A DNA stretch of 64,000 bases from the NCBI GenBank assembly GCA_023230505.1, contig JALNXF010000006.1:1-64000 (forward strand), written 5' to 3'. This document shows positions 33,801 through 44,397 of this stretch, piece by piece. Origin of the DNA: Candidatus Altimarinota bacterium. GTDB lineage: Bacteria; Patescibacteriota; Gracilibacteria; BD1-5; UBA2023. The notes beneath the pieces were generated by a model. It worked only from the letters and a program-made list of their open reading frames with translations, was not told the DNA's origin and searched no databases. The position numbers and the translations under genes are program-made. Every line of letters starts with the position of its first letter. Within the stretch, counting starts at the first letter, position 1.

Positions 33801-35642
33801 ATGAAGAAATGAGAAATTCTTGAGAATATTAAGGTTGAAAAATTAATTTTTGGTGGAAAATGATTAGCAATTGGTCCAGATTGAAAAAAAATTATTATTA
33901 CAGGGGGTGCTATTCCAGGAAGTTTTGTTAATTTAAGAATTTTGAAATCTAAAAGCAAATATCTTGAAGCTCAAGTTCTGGATATTATAAAAAAATCTCC
34001 ACTTGAAAAAGAACTACCAGCTCATTTTCAAGTATACTGAGGTTGTAAATGGCTCCCAATAGACTACAGCGAGCAATTAAAAATCAAAGAAGAACAAGTA
34101 AAAGAAGCATTATTTCACTTAAAAGATTTCACAAAAAATACTAAATTTCATCCCATAGTGGCTTCAGAAAAAATCTATTGATATAGAAATAAATTAGAAT
34201 TCTCTTGGGGAAAATATATCTCAGCAAAAGAAGAAATTCATGATGATTTTAGGTTTGGTTTTCACAAACAAGGAGAATTTGATAGAATAATAAATTGTGA
34301 GTACTGTGTGCTAGCATCAGATATTGTAAATGATATTTTTAAGGAAGTAAATACTTATTCAAGAAATAGCAAAATTCCAACTTATGATCCATTTAATGGG
34401 ATTTGATTTTGGAGACACTTGGTCGTTAGAGAAGCTCATTATACTGGGGAGATTATGTTAATTTTTAGTGTAAATAATAAAGCCCTCACCCCAACCCTCT
34501 CCCAGGGGGAGAGGGAGAAGTTTATGATTAATTTTCTAGATTTTATCAAAAAATTAGTTATAAAATTTCCAAATATTAAATCAGTTTATTATTTAAAAAA
34601 TAATTGAAAGGCTGATATAGTTCAGGGAGAATATGAATTAATTTTTTGAGAAAAAACTATAAAAGAAAAATTACTTGACTTTACTTTTGAAATAAATCCT
34701 AGAAGTTTTTTTCAGACTAATTCAACTCAAGCTGAAGTACTGTATTCTAAAGTTATAAACCTCATCCCCAGCCCTTCTCCACAAATGGAGAAGGGAGATT
34801 GAGAAATTGAATATGTTAAAGTTCCTGGTTACATTTACGAATTAGCTAGAGAATTAAGAAAAGATTGAACAAACATGGAAAAAATCTTATGGGAAATGAT
34901 AAAAAATAGACAAGTTTGAAATTTGAAATTCAGAAGACAACATCCAATATGAAGATATATTGCTGATTTTTATTGTCCAGAATTATGACTAGTTATAGAG
35001 CTTGATTGAGATATCCATGATAAAGAAACTCAAATAGAGTATGATAAAATTAGAGATGAATTTTTAAAAAGTTGAAATTATAAAATTCTAAGAATGAAGA
35101 ATGAATATTTATTAAAAAATCCAGAATTAGTAATCAAAAAAATTCTTTCATACAAATTTAACTCCCCTCTCCATTCCATGGAGAGGGGTTGGGGGTGAGG
35201 TGTAATGCTAGATTTATATGCTGGGACAGGAACAATTTGAATAATTTTATCAAAATATTTTAAAAAAGTTTATTCAGTTGAACTCGTAAAAGAAGCTAGT
35301 ATTGATGGACAAAATAATGCAAAATTAAATAATGTGGAAAATGTGGAATTTATTAATGAAAAGACAGAAGATTTTTTGAAAGAATTTAGCCAAAAAAATG
35401 AAAAAGTAGATTTATTAGTGATAGATCCGCCACGCGATGGAATGCATCCAGAAGCACTTCCAAATATAATTTCATTTGATGCTAAAACCATAATTTATGT
35501 GAGTTGTAATCCATCAACTCTGGCTCGCGACCTAGATTATATTGTAAAAAATTCAAGCTATGAAATAGCTGATGTTATTCCTGTGGATATGTTTCCACAC
35601 ACTCACCATATTGAGACAATTGTAAAATTAAGCTTGACTTAA
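33801..35642 (+). CDS. 23S rRNA (uracil-C5) methyltransferase, RlmD/TrmA family, with inserted DUF559 domain
   Basis: 613 residues against roughly 430-460 for the family. The N-terminal TRAM-like part (KVEKLIFGGKGLAIGPDGKK), the central KIYGYRNKLEFSWGKY and RSFFQTNSTQAEVLYSKV, the SAM site MLDLYAGTGTIGIILSK, DPPRDGMHPE, and the catalytic loop YVSCNPSTLARDL all mark a uracil-C5 methyltransferase. Three palindromic repeats interrupt it in frame. One lies at residues about 228-239. The other two enclose a complete DUF559 nuclease domain (residues about 334-453) placed between LYSKV and the SAM-binding strand. The frame is preserved throughout, so a single long protein is predicted. Catalytic motifs on both sides are intact. 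There is no intein or intron signature. Confidence 0.92.
34483..34517 (+). repeat. Palindromic repeat copy 1 in the RlmD-like gene
   Basis: ccctcaccccaaccctctcc followed by the complementary gagaggga arm. Read ALTPTLSQGERE, the same frame as the miaB copy. Confidence 0.9.
34760..35201 (+). mobile_element. DUF559 nuclease module bounded by inverted palindromic repeats
   Basis: Left boundary 34760-34797 (cctcatccccagcccttctc, reading LIPSPSPQMEKGDGE) and right boundary 35163-35201 (the inverted counterpart, reading SPLHSMERGWGG) enclose 365 bases. These encode a full DUF559 domain: VPGYIYELARELRKDGTNME, LWEMIKNRQVGNLKFRRQHP, then IGRYIADFYCPELGLVIELD and GDIHD. The Asp of ADFYC and the Glu/Asp of IELDG fit a PD-(D/E)xK nuclease site. 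The right repeat carries an in-frame TGA (GGG TGA GGT), tolerated only because UGA is Gly here. The whole unit looks like a small transposable or homing-type element in a host gene. Mobility is inferred, not shown. Confidence 0.7.
35163..35201 (-). repeat. Inverted palindromic repeat closing the DUF559 insert
   Basis: tcccctctccattccatgga followed by gaggggttgggggtgaggt. It is the reverse complement of the class seen at 34483 and 34760, with diverged loop bases. Confidence 0.85.
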
Positions 35643-35688
35643 ATAAAATTATCACTATAAACTATAGACTTACTTATAAAAAATATAG

Positions 35689-37281
35689 ATGATAACTTCA
35701 AGAAATGTTTCATTAATTCCACTGTGAAATAAGGAAAAACAATTTATTTTAGATAATCTTTTAAAAGATTCAAAAAGGTCTATAGCTAATTTCTATAAAA
35801 AAGAAGTTGCAAATAATTTAGTATCATTAAGAGAATGAGCTAAATTAATTTGAGCAAATAAAAAAATAGTAAATTTAGTAGAAAAAGATATCAAAAAAGT
35901 GGCTATAAATTCAGATAAAGTTATAGAAAAGATTAAAAAATTAGAAAATAAATGAGTGAAAACCTTTAATGAACTATCTAAAATCATAAAAGATGCTATC
36001 AAAAACGATCCTATTTTGGATATGGATATAAAAATTAATATTTTTGATACTATAATAAATGAGCTAATTTCTATATATTTATTTGTAGAAAAAGATAATG
36101 TAAATTCCTTGGTAAATGAGACAAAAACTAGAGCAGAATTACTTTTAAATTCTGAAATCTCAGCAATAATGAGAGAAATAAAAAATAAACTTGATATAGT
36201 TTTTGATTTTTATTGAGCAAGTAATTTTTATAAAGAAAAACTTTCATCAGAAGTTGAAGACCTAACGATGGATATAAGATTATTAAAATTACAATTAGAA
36301 GAGAAAGAAAAAGAAATTAAAAGCATTAATAGAGAAAAGAGAAAGACAGAAACTTCCCTAAAATCAAAAGAGGATGAGGCAGAAAGATTAAGGCAAGACA
36401 AAGAAAAATTAAATAAAAAAATTGAAGAATTAGAAAAAGAATTAGCTTCAAAAGAAATTGAGGAACAGAACATAAAAAGTCAGAAAAATTCTATCATTTC
36501 GTCAGAAGATAATTTAGTTTGGGAAGAATTAGCTCATAAGACAGAGTTTAAATTAGGAAAAACTAAACAGGAATTACAAGAAGTTAAAAAAGAAAATACT
36601 CAATTATTAGAGCAAAATCAATCTCTAATCTGACAGGTTCAAAGTATGGAAAATCTAAAAATAAGATTTACAGAATTTTCTACTATAGAAGCTTTTTTAG
36701 ACCAATGTGAAGCCGATATAGAGGATTTGGATGCAGATGAAATGATAAGATATTTATCTTTAATAAATTGTCCAATTAACCTAAAACAAAAAGCTATTAA
36801 AGTTGTAATTCATTTTATAGATGAAATTCTATTAAAACATATTGTAAAATGTACTTCTTCTACAACTCATAGTAATTGATGAGCCGGATGATGATTATAT
36901 GCAAATAATTTTATAAAACCAATAATGAATTTTGTAAAACAAAATTGAAAAATTATGTGAACTCAAGAATTTTTAGAGTATTTAACTTCTATAAATTGGG
37001 GGAATTTAATTAGTGAATATAAAAAAACTCCAGATTATAAAACAAAAAAAGATAAGATTTTTGCAAATATAAATTTTCATCTATGAAATGATAACAACTA
37101 TAGAGGAATATTTGAAGCATTGTGATTTTTATCTGATAAATTAAAAGATTTTTCAGTATGAGGAACGGATTTAAATCTTCTTTCTCAAAACATTAAAGAC
37201 TACATAAATAATACAGATTATACAAAAAATGAATTAAAAAAATTAGTTACAAAAGCCTCATTATCTAGAAGAAATAATTAA
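35689..37281 (+). CDS. Large coiled-coil protein of unknown function
   Basis: 530 residues. N-terminal helical region, then a long coiled coil about residues 195-320 (LLKLQLEEKEKEIKSINREK continuing through KLNKKIEELEKELASKE), and a globular C-terminal part with Gly-rich NGGAGGGLYANNF. No membrane segment or nucleotide-binding motif. Might be a structural or scaffold protein. Not recognised. Confidence 0.75.
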
Positions 37282-37338
37282 ACTTGAATTTTATCAAATA
37301 TTATTATACTTTCTCGGTTAAAGATATAAATTTTAGAA

Positions 37339-38493
37339 ATGGATAAAAATAAATTTATTATAATATTAGTTTGATTTTTGGATGTTTTATCGATGTGAAT
37401 CGTAATTCCAACTCTACCAGAGCTCGTAAAATTCTACAGCGTATCACCTCAAATGATTTCTTATTGAGTTGCCGTATATGCCCTTTGTGCACTTCTCGCA
37501 ACCTCAATTTTATGACAATTATCAGATATTTATTGAAGAAAAAAAATACTTCTTTTGTGTGTAATTTGATCTTTTATATCTTCGCTCATAATTCCTATAT
37601 ATCCAATATATTTAGTATTTTTGATTGCAAGAGCTGTTAATTGAATTACTGGATGAAATATAAGTATACTTCAATCTATAATTTCTGATATTTCAAAATC
37701 AAAAGAAGAAAGAGCAAAAAATATGGGAATAATCTGAGCTATTTTTGGTGGATGATTTATTTTCGGACCACTTTTTTGAGCGATATTACTTCATTTTTGA
37801 CCAATGATGCCATATTGGTTTATGGCAGTTTTTAGCCTTGTAGAGGTATTTATTATCTGGTTTTTATTCTCAGAAACAAATGAACATATTCACCATAGGA
37901 AAATTAAATTTAACTTAATTAAACAGTTAGTAGAACATTTAAAAATACCAAGATTAAATTATTTTATGATTTCGTTTTTTCTACTTGTAACAGCTTTTTA
38001 TATTTACCAATCGGTACTTCCACTTTATTTAAGTAAACATTATTGAGTATCAGGATCGTTTTCTGGATATGTTATGGCAACATCTGGTTTAGTATTAGCT
38101 TTAAATCAATGACTTTTAATGGGGAGATTTTGGCTTAAAAAATTCAATTCTAATCAATTAATTTTTATCATAAACATAAGTCTTTTAATTTTTTATTTAC
38201 TTCTTACAATAGTTGAACCTCTTTATCTTTTTGTGGGACTTTTAATTTTACTATTGCCGTTTAGAGCACTTCTTAATCCCGTATATCAATCTGAGATAAT
38301 AGAATATACTGAGGTTCATAAAAGATGAGAAATAATGTGAGTCCTAACTTCCCTTCAGTCTCTTGCAATGTTTATTGGACCACTTTTAGGATGATTATTA
38401 CTCGAAAAAAATATATCAATATTTGGATTTTCGGCAATTTTTATTATAATAAGTATTATATTTGTAGCAAAAATCGTAAGATTTGAATCTTAA
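37339..38493 (+). CDS. Major facilitator superfamily transporter
   Basis: 384 residues with about twelve hydrophobic helices. Motif A between helices 2 and 3 is GQLSDIYGRKKILLL. DVLSMGIVIPTLPEL at the start and GPLFGAILLHFG resemble tetracycline/multidrug proton antiporters. The substrate is unknown. A plausible promoter TTGAAT with TATACT (37284-37310, 15-bp spacer) lies upstream. Confidence 0.88.
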
Positions 38494-38511
38494 TTGATTA
38501 TTAATTCAAAA

Positions 38512-39477
38512 ATGAAAATATTTAAAATAGAAGAAAATGATGCTGCGCAAAGACTTGATAAATTCTTGAAAAAATTACTTCCAAATTCAAGTCTTTCGCT
38601 AATTTACAAAATTAATCGCAAAAACAAAGTAAAAGTTAATTGAAAAAGACAGGATAATGAATATAAAATTCAAACTTGAGATGAAATAAAAATATTTCTA
38701 AATGATGATGAATTTGAAATTCTTACAATAAAAAAAGAAGAAAGAAAACAGGAAAAATCAGATAATTTTCTAGATAAAAAAGACATAATTTATGAGGATT
38801 GAGATTTACTAATTATAAACAAAAATCCAGGAACTATAGTTCATCCTGGGGATTTTAAAACAAATGAAATTTCTCTAATTCAATTAGTTCATGATTATTT
38901 ATGAAATAAACTAAATTCTCTCACATTTAAGCCATCACTAATTCACAGAATAGACAAAGAAACATCAGGAATTATAATGATAGCAAAAACCAAACCAGCG
39001 CTCGACTTTATGTTAAAACAATTACAAGACAATAAAATTGAAAAATATTATTTGGCAGTTTGTGTCTGAACACTACCCGAAAAAACCTGAACTATTAAAG
39101 ATAAAATATTTAGAATTAAAGATGCGAAATCTGAAAATAAAATAAAAATTGATAATAAGCTCTGAGATAAGGCAATAACTCATTATAAAGTCATAAAAGA
39201 AAATATTCACGAAAAATACTTACTTCTTGAATGTAAACTAGAAACTGGAAGAATGCACCAAATCCGCATTCATTTGAGCCACATTGGTCATCCTGTTATT
39301 TGAGATAATACTTATTGAAACAAATGAGAAAATAGCTTTCTTAAAAGGAATTTTGGGGTTTCAAGACAATTTTTGCATTCTTATAAAGTCTCTTTTATTC
39401 ACCCAACAAAAAGAGTCAGGCTAACATTTGAAGCTAAATTAAAGCCAGATATGGAAAGTTTTTTAGGTTCTATCTAA
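38512..39477 (+). CDS. Pseudouridine synthase, RluD/RluC family
   Basis: 321 residues. An N-terminal S4 RNA-binding domain (NDAAQRLDKFLKKLLPNSSL) precedes the catalytic domain with LIHRIDKETSGIIMIAK (catalytic Asp) and LLECKLETGRMHQIRIHL, plus IGHPVIGDNTYGNK. It isomerises uridines in 23S rRNA. The exact site (RluC- or RluD-type) cannot be told. The stop shares four bases with the convergent membrane protein gene. Confidence 0.9.
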
Positions 39478-39854
39478 AATCCTAAATATGCTAAATAAGC
39501 CCCCAAAAAGAAATATATAATTCCTGCAAACATTAGAAGTCATCAACTAAATTTCATTTGTTTTGATAATTTAATCATCCATTCTGGAAATAATAAAATC
39601 ATCATTCATTTTATGAGAGCTAAATATCACATTATTGTAATAATTATAAATCAATTTAATTCCCATGAATTATAATTTAAAACAATAAGTGCACCCATGA
39701 CATAAGCCATTAAACCAGATAAATATAACACATAAGAATTTTTAGGAAATTCTTTAACCATATGGTCAAAAGTGTTTCCATTTAAAACAATACTTAATGC
39801 AATAACCATAAACAAAGGTCAAAGTAACCTTGCCAAGAAAATAGATGCTTCCAT
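39474..39854 (-). CDS. Small integral membrane protein
   Basis: 126 residues with four hydrophobic helices (about 5-23, 42-60, 68-88, 103-124). Start MEASIFLARLLGPLFMVIAL. No known motif. A TTGCTA/TACAAT promoter candidate (39925-39899, 15-bp spacer) lies upstream. Stops at TAG. Confidence 0.7.
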
Positions 39855-40156
39855 AAATAATAAAATTAAATATTAAAAACCTCGCTTTCGCATCTCTCAT
39901 TGTATCTTTTTTTGAAAAATAGCAAGAAAATAAAAACTCGTTTTTTTATTTTAAAAAAATATTGTCAAATTAAAATATTATACCTAATTTAATTTTATAA
40001 ATCTCAGAATTTAGGTCTACATCCCACAAAAAAACTTTTTTGAAAAAAAATTTGCATTTTTTTGAAAAAAATACAATATGTAGTGGTCAACTACAAAATA
40101 ATATATCTATATATAGATATTGACAAATTTTATTTTTTAAAAAATTTAATAGAAAA
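39855..40156. other. Intergenic region before nrdD
   Basis: 302 AT-rich bases between divergent genes. It holds the promoter candidate of the small membrane gene near 39899-39925, and NrdR-like boxes and promoter elements for nrdD from about 40052 to 40125. I see no open reading frame or structured RNA. Confidence 0.6.
40071..40119 (+). promoter_or_regulatory. Two NrdR-like boxes upstream of nrdD
   Basis: Box 1 at 40071-40086 (ATACAATATGTAGTGG) matches 14 of 16 positions of the NrdR consensus as I recall it, ACACwATATnTwGTGT. Box 2 at 40104-40119 is weaker but keeps the ATATATAG core. The boxes are 33 bp apart, close to the three helical turns expected for NrdR. A TTGCAT lies at 40052-40057, so box 1 overlaps the likely -10, and a TTGACA lies at 40120-40125. 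NrdR represses ribonucleotide reductase genes according to dATP/ATP. Confidence 0.55.
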
Positions 40157-42361
40157 ATGGCTATTTATAAAGTTAAAAAAAGGAATTGAGCAATTGTTAC
40201 ATTTGATAGAAGTAGAATTGAAGACGCAATAAAAAAAGCAATAGAAGCATCGGGTGGATCTAATTTTTCAGAAGTTACAATATTAGTAGATCAAATAATT
40301 GAAAAAATAGAAAAAGCTAGTGGAAAATTAATACCAGATATTGAGACAATACAAGATAAAGTGGAGGAAGTTTTAATTAAAAATTGACATGATACAGTTG
40401 CAAAAAACTATATCATTTACAGACAAAAAAGAGCAGAAGTAAGGCATGATAGAGATGTAGTAGTAGAAGTTGGAAAGACTATGGATGAATATCTAGAACA
40501 AACAGATTGGAGAGTAAATGCAAATGCAAATTCAGGATACTCTCTTGGTTGATTAATACTAAATATTGCCGGAAAAATTACAGCTAATTACTGGTTGTCT
40601 CATGTATATCCTGCTGACATTTGAAATGCTCATCGTAATTGAGATTATCATATTCATGATCTTGATATGTTTTGTGGATACTGTGCCGGATGGTCACTTC
40701 GTCAACTTCTTGAAGAATGATTTAATGGAGCACCAAATAGAATCGAATCTTCTCCACCAAAAAATCTACAATCAGCAGTAAATCAAATGATTAATTTCTT
40801 TGGAACTCTACAAAATGAGTGGGCTGGAGCTCAAGCATTCTCATCTTTTGATACTTATTTAGCTCCATTTGTTCATAAATTTGAAGAAGAATTAGAATAT
40901 GATATCGATAAATATGGGATAGCTTTTGACACACCAAAGCAAAAACAAGAATATATTGATGAAAAAACTTATAGATATGTATTACAAAACTTACAAAATT
41001 TCGTATTTGGGTTAAATGTACCATCTCGCTGGGGAACTCAAACTCCATTTACAAATATAACTCTTGATTGGATTTGTCCAGATGATTTAAAAGATAAGGC
41101 TCTTCATATTGGATGATATGATAAATGAGAATATAAATTAAAATATGGCGAACTTCAAAAACAAATGGATTTAATTAACAAGGTTTTAATTGAAGTTTAT
41201 ACTGCCTGAGATTACCGCGGAAGAGTGTTTACATTCCCAATTCCAACTTACAATATTACTGAGGATTTTGATTGGAATCACCCAAATACGGACTTACTTT
41301 TTGAAATGACAGCAAAATATGGGCTTCCATATTTCCAAAATTTCGTAGGTTCTCAATTTAAAAGAGTAAAAGATGAAAACTGAAAAACTATTACTATTCC
41401 AAATAGTGAAGCCTATACTCCTGGAGCTGTAAGATCAATGTGTTGTAGATTACAACTAGATCTAAAAGAATTATTAAAAAGATGAAATGGGCTTTTTGGA
41501 AGTGCTGAAATGACTGGATCAATCTGAGTAGTTACTATTAATATGGCTCGTATTTGATACAATTACAAATGAGATATGGAAGGTCTTAAAAATAGAGTAA
41601 AACATCTTATGGATTTAGCTAAAGTATCGTTAGAGCTAAAAAGAGAAGAAATAACAAAATGGCTTGATAGAGGTTTTTATCCATATACTTATAGATACTT
41701 AAAATCTTTTAGAAATCATTTCTCAACTATTTGAATTAATTGAGTTAATGAAGCAATTCTAAATTTTACAAATTGAAAAGAAGATGTATCAACTCCAGAA
41801 TGATTAAAGATAGCAACAGAAATTCTAGAATTTATGAGAGATACACTAAAAGCATACCAAGAAGAAACTGGAAATCTATATAATCTTGAAGCAACTCCAG
41901 CAGAAGGTACAACTTACAGATTTGCAAAAGAAGACAAAAGACAAATGCCAGATATAATCCAAGCAGGAACTGAAGAAGCACCATATTACACTAATTCAAG
42001 CCAACTTCCAGTTTGATTTACAGATGATGCATTTGAAGCTCTTGAATTCCAAAATGACTTACAATGTAAATATACCGGATGAACTGTACTTCATTTATAT
42101 ATGTGAGAAAGATTATCTGACGCTAAGGCCTGTAAAAATCTAGTAAAAAAGGTTATAGAAAATTACCAATTGCCATACATAACTATTTCTCCTACTTTCT
42201 CAATTTGTCCAAAACACGGATATATCGCATGAGAATATGATTATTGTCCAAAATGTGATGCTGAGTTAGGATATAAATGAGATAGATTTGATATAGGACT
42301 AAGAGAAATGTATACAGATAATCCAAAAAAACTTGAAGAATTGAGATTAGGAAATCTTTAA
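40157..42361 (+). CDS. nrdD: Anaerobic ribonucleoside-triphosphate reductase, main subunit lacking the glycyl-radical loop
   Basis: 734 residues. N-terminal ATP-cone (IYKVKKRNGAIVTFDRSRIE), then the class III core: ANSGYSLGGLILNIAGKITA, HRNGDYHIHDLDMFCGYCAG, FGLNVPSRWGTQTPFTNIT, the active-site VRSMCCRLQLDL and GSAEMTGSIGVVTINMARIG. Near the C-terminus the structural zinc site is present (ICPKHGYIAGEYDYCPKC). The expected RVxGY glycyl-radical segment does not follow. Instead the protein ends after about 30 unusual residues (EMYTDNPKKLEELRLGNL, TAA). The missing segment is encoded by the next gene. It converts ribonucleoside triphosphates to deoxy forms without oxygen, matching a fermentative anaerobe. 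Confidence 0.92.
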
Positions 42362-42412
42362 TATTTTCCTAGAAAACATTATAATATTTTTATTTTTTTA
42401 ACTTTTAGCATT

Positions 42413-42589
42413 ATGCCAAAAAGACAAAAGTGCGAGGTTTACACTCGTGTAATGGGTTACCACAGACCAGTTAGTCAATTTAATACAGGTAAAAAATCTG
42501 AATATTACTCAAGAACTTATTTTACAGAATGAAAAACTTGTAACTCAAGATTTGTAGAAGAATTTAATACATGCGGAGTTTGTGCTTAA
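42413..42589 (+). CDS. Stand-alone glycyl-radical subunit of the class III ribonucleotide reductase
   Basis: 58 residues. MPKRQKCEVYTRVMGYHRPV followed by SQFNTGKKSEYYSRTYF corresponds to the C-terminal glycyl-radical region of ordinary NrdD proteins (RVVGYYRPV, then WNKGKQEEF). Here it is a separate gene, 51 bases after the nrdD stop and in another frame, with several stops in between. The radical glycine in RVMGY is written GGT, not TGA. Cys residues in the tail (KTCNSRF, NTCGVCA) may bind metal. The arrangement recalls GrcA/YfiD, the loose glycyl-radical part of pyruvate formate-lyase, but here the main subunit has no radical loop of its own. Confidence 0.85.
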
Positions 42590-42606
42590 TTATTAAATTC
42601 TAAATT

Positions 42607-42801
42607 ATGACACTACAAAGCCCTGAAAGAGACTCATTTGTTCAAGAATTGGAATTAGAATTAGAATCTGATAATTTATTAAAATTAAGTGAACTCTCTA
42701 AAAGAATTTCTACTGAAATAAAAAATCCCTTAAAAGCAGTTCAGTATAAAAGATTAATTTTAGAAAAAACTAATAAAATATCTAATATCATTACAATGTA
42801 A
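42607..42801 (+). CDS. Small helical protein between the radical subunit and nrdG
   Basis: 64 residues, MTLQSPERDSFVQELELELE at the start, with an amphipathic, charged helical sequence. It has no TGA codon. It sits 17 bases after the radical-subunit stop and one base before the nrdG start, so it is clearly in the operon. Unknown; it could help subunit assembly. Confidence 0.6.
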   Translation: MTLQSPERDSFVQELELELESDNLLKLSELSKRISTEIKNPLKAVQYKRLILEKTNKISNIITM

Positions 42802-42802
42802 T

Positions 42803-43504
42803 ATGCAAATATCTTGAATTCAAAAGACAACTTTACTGGATTATCCAGACAAAGTTGCCACTATTATTTTCACTCTTTGATGTAATTTTAGGTGTCACTA
42901 TTGTCATAATTTTGAGTTTGTTCTGCCAGAAAAGGCAAAAAAATTCTTAAATGATTTAATATCTGAAAATGCGTTCTTTAATTTTTTGGAGCAAAGAAAA
43001 GAATTTCTTGATGGAGTAGTTATCTCAGGATGAGAGCCAACACTCCAAAAAGATTTATACGAATTTGTAAAAAAAATTAAAGATATGTGATTTCTTGTTA
43101 AAATCGATACAAACGGACGAGATCCAGCACTTATCAGAAAAATGATAGATGAGAAATTAATTGATTATGTGGCTATGGATATAAAAAATCCAATAGAAAA
43201 ATATGATAAAATTGTAAATGCAGATTTTGATAAAAATAATATTTTAGAAACAATTTCAATCCTTCTTGAAGGAAAAATTGATTATGAATTTAGAACCACA
43301 ATTGTGAAATGAGTTCACAGCGAGCAGGATATTGAAGATATGGCACACTTAATTGAGTGAGCTTCAAAATATTTTCTACAAAATTATGAAAATAAAAATA
43401 TACTAAATGATTTCTTTAAGTGAGAAAGATTTAGTCCAGAAGAGCTTAGATTACTTAAAAAAGTAGCAGAAAAACACGTAGAGAAATGCAATATTAGAAG
43501 TTAA
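42803..43504 (+). CDS. nrdG: Anaerobic ribonucleotide reductase activating enzyme (radical SAM)
   Basis: 233 residues. TTLLDYPDKVATIIFTLGCN leads into the 4Fe-4S motif CNFRCHYCHN (CxxxCxxC), followed by VVISGGEPTLQKDL, in which one Gly is TGA, and VKIDTNGRDP. It would use S-adenosylmethionine to create the glycyl radical, here on the separate 58-residue subunit. It belongs to the variant activase group that is longer than E. coli NrdG (about 154 residues). Confidence 0.9.
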
Positions 43505-43526
43505 AAACTTAAAATATTGCATTTTT

Positions 43527-43555
43527 TTGCAAATATATAAAATATGTGATATACT
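43527..43555 (+). promoter_or_regulatory. Promoter of type IV pilus operon 1
   Basis: TTGCAA (43527-43532), 17 bp, TATACT (43550-43555), 37 bases before the first ATG. The -35 sits in a TTGCA/TGCAA palindrome that could also end the nrd operon. Confidence 0.8.
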
Positions 43556-43592
43556 TGAAAGTGAAATATATTAAAATTAAACAAAATTATAT

Positions 43593-44396
43593 ATGGATGA
43601 AATAAAAAATATCACCGAAGAAAAGCAAGATAGTATATTTAATGAGCTTGGGGATTTGGATTTCTGACAAATTAATAGTGAAATTCAAGCCCAAAAACAA
43701 GAAAAAAACTATTTATTGCTTTCATATAAAATAGTTGGAAATGTATTAATAGCTTCAGTAGTTATACTTATAATATTATTTTTTGATATTTTCCTAAAAA
43801 GCACAGAGGATAATTCATTAATTTCTGCCCTACCTATTTTTTGTAATTATATATCTTATTCTATTGATTGATATGATAATACTGAATGCAAGACTGTACC
43901 AGTAATATTAAATGATCTAGAAAATCAGAAAAAAGATATAGAAAAAAATATTTTGGGTATACTTACAAATATTTTACCAAAAAAATTAGATGCGCTTAAT
44001 ATGGCCTCATCTAATGAAGTTCAATTTATTAAAGAAAAAACTTGAGATTCAAGAATTTCTATTAATGAAATTTTAGATAATTTTAATGAATTAAAATCAT
44101 CTTCAATCTACAAGTGAGATGATATAGAATGTAAAAATATAACAGTTAATGAAAAATGAGATTTTGAAACAACTTGTGATATATATTGATGATCTTTACT
44201 TGGTTCATCATTTACATCCAGAAGAACAGCTCTAGATTTCTTAAATAAAATAAATCAAAGCAATTTTATTATAGCTGATTATCCAAAAAAACTTGATATT
44301 AATAAATTTTCAAGTTCTGATATAGGTATCAAATGAGTTTTTACAACAAAAACAACAATAAATTTAAAATTAAAATATTTACCATTAAAAAAATAA
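43593..44396 (+). CDS. Membrane-anchored protein of the pilus operon
   Basis: 267 residues. About 42 cytoplasmic residues (MDEIKNITEEKQDSIFNELG) precede one transmembrane helix (about 49-70) and an extracytoplasmic part with Cys pairs (CNYISYSIDGYDNTECK, CKNITVNEKGDFETTCD). It precedes the PilO-like, PilB and PilC genes, where PilN/PilO-type assembly proteins would be expected, but sequence similarity to PilN is not obvious. One base separates it from the next start. Confidence 0.65.
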
Positions 44397-44397
44397 T

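Noticed and set aside
34799..35160. DUF559 insert as an intein or group I intron with homing endonuclease
   Set aside because: No intein splice motifs (N-terminal Cys/Ser, C-terminal His-Asn) and no intron core structure; the frame is simply continuous through the repeats.
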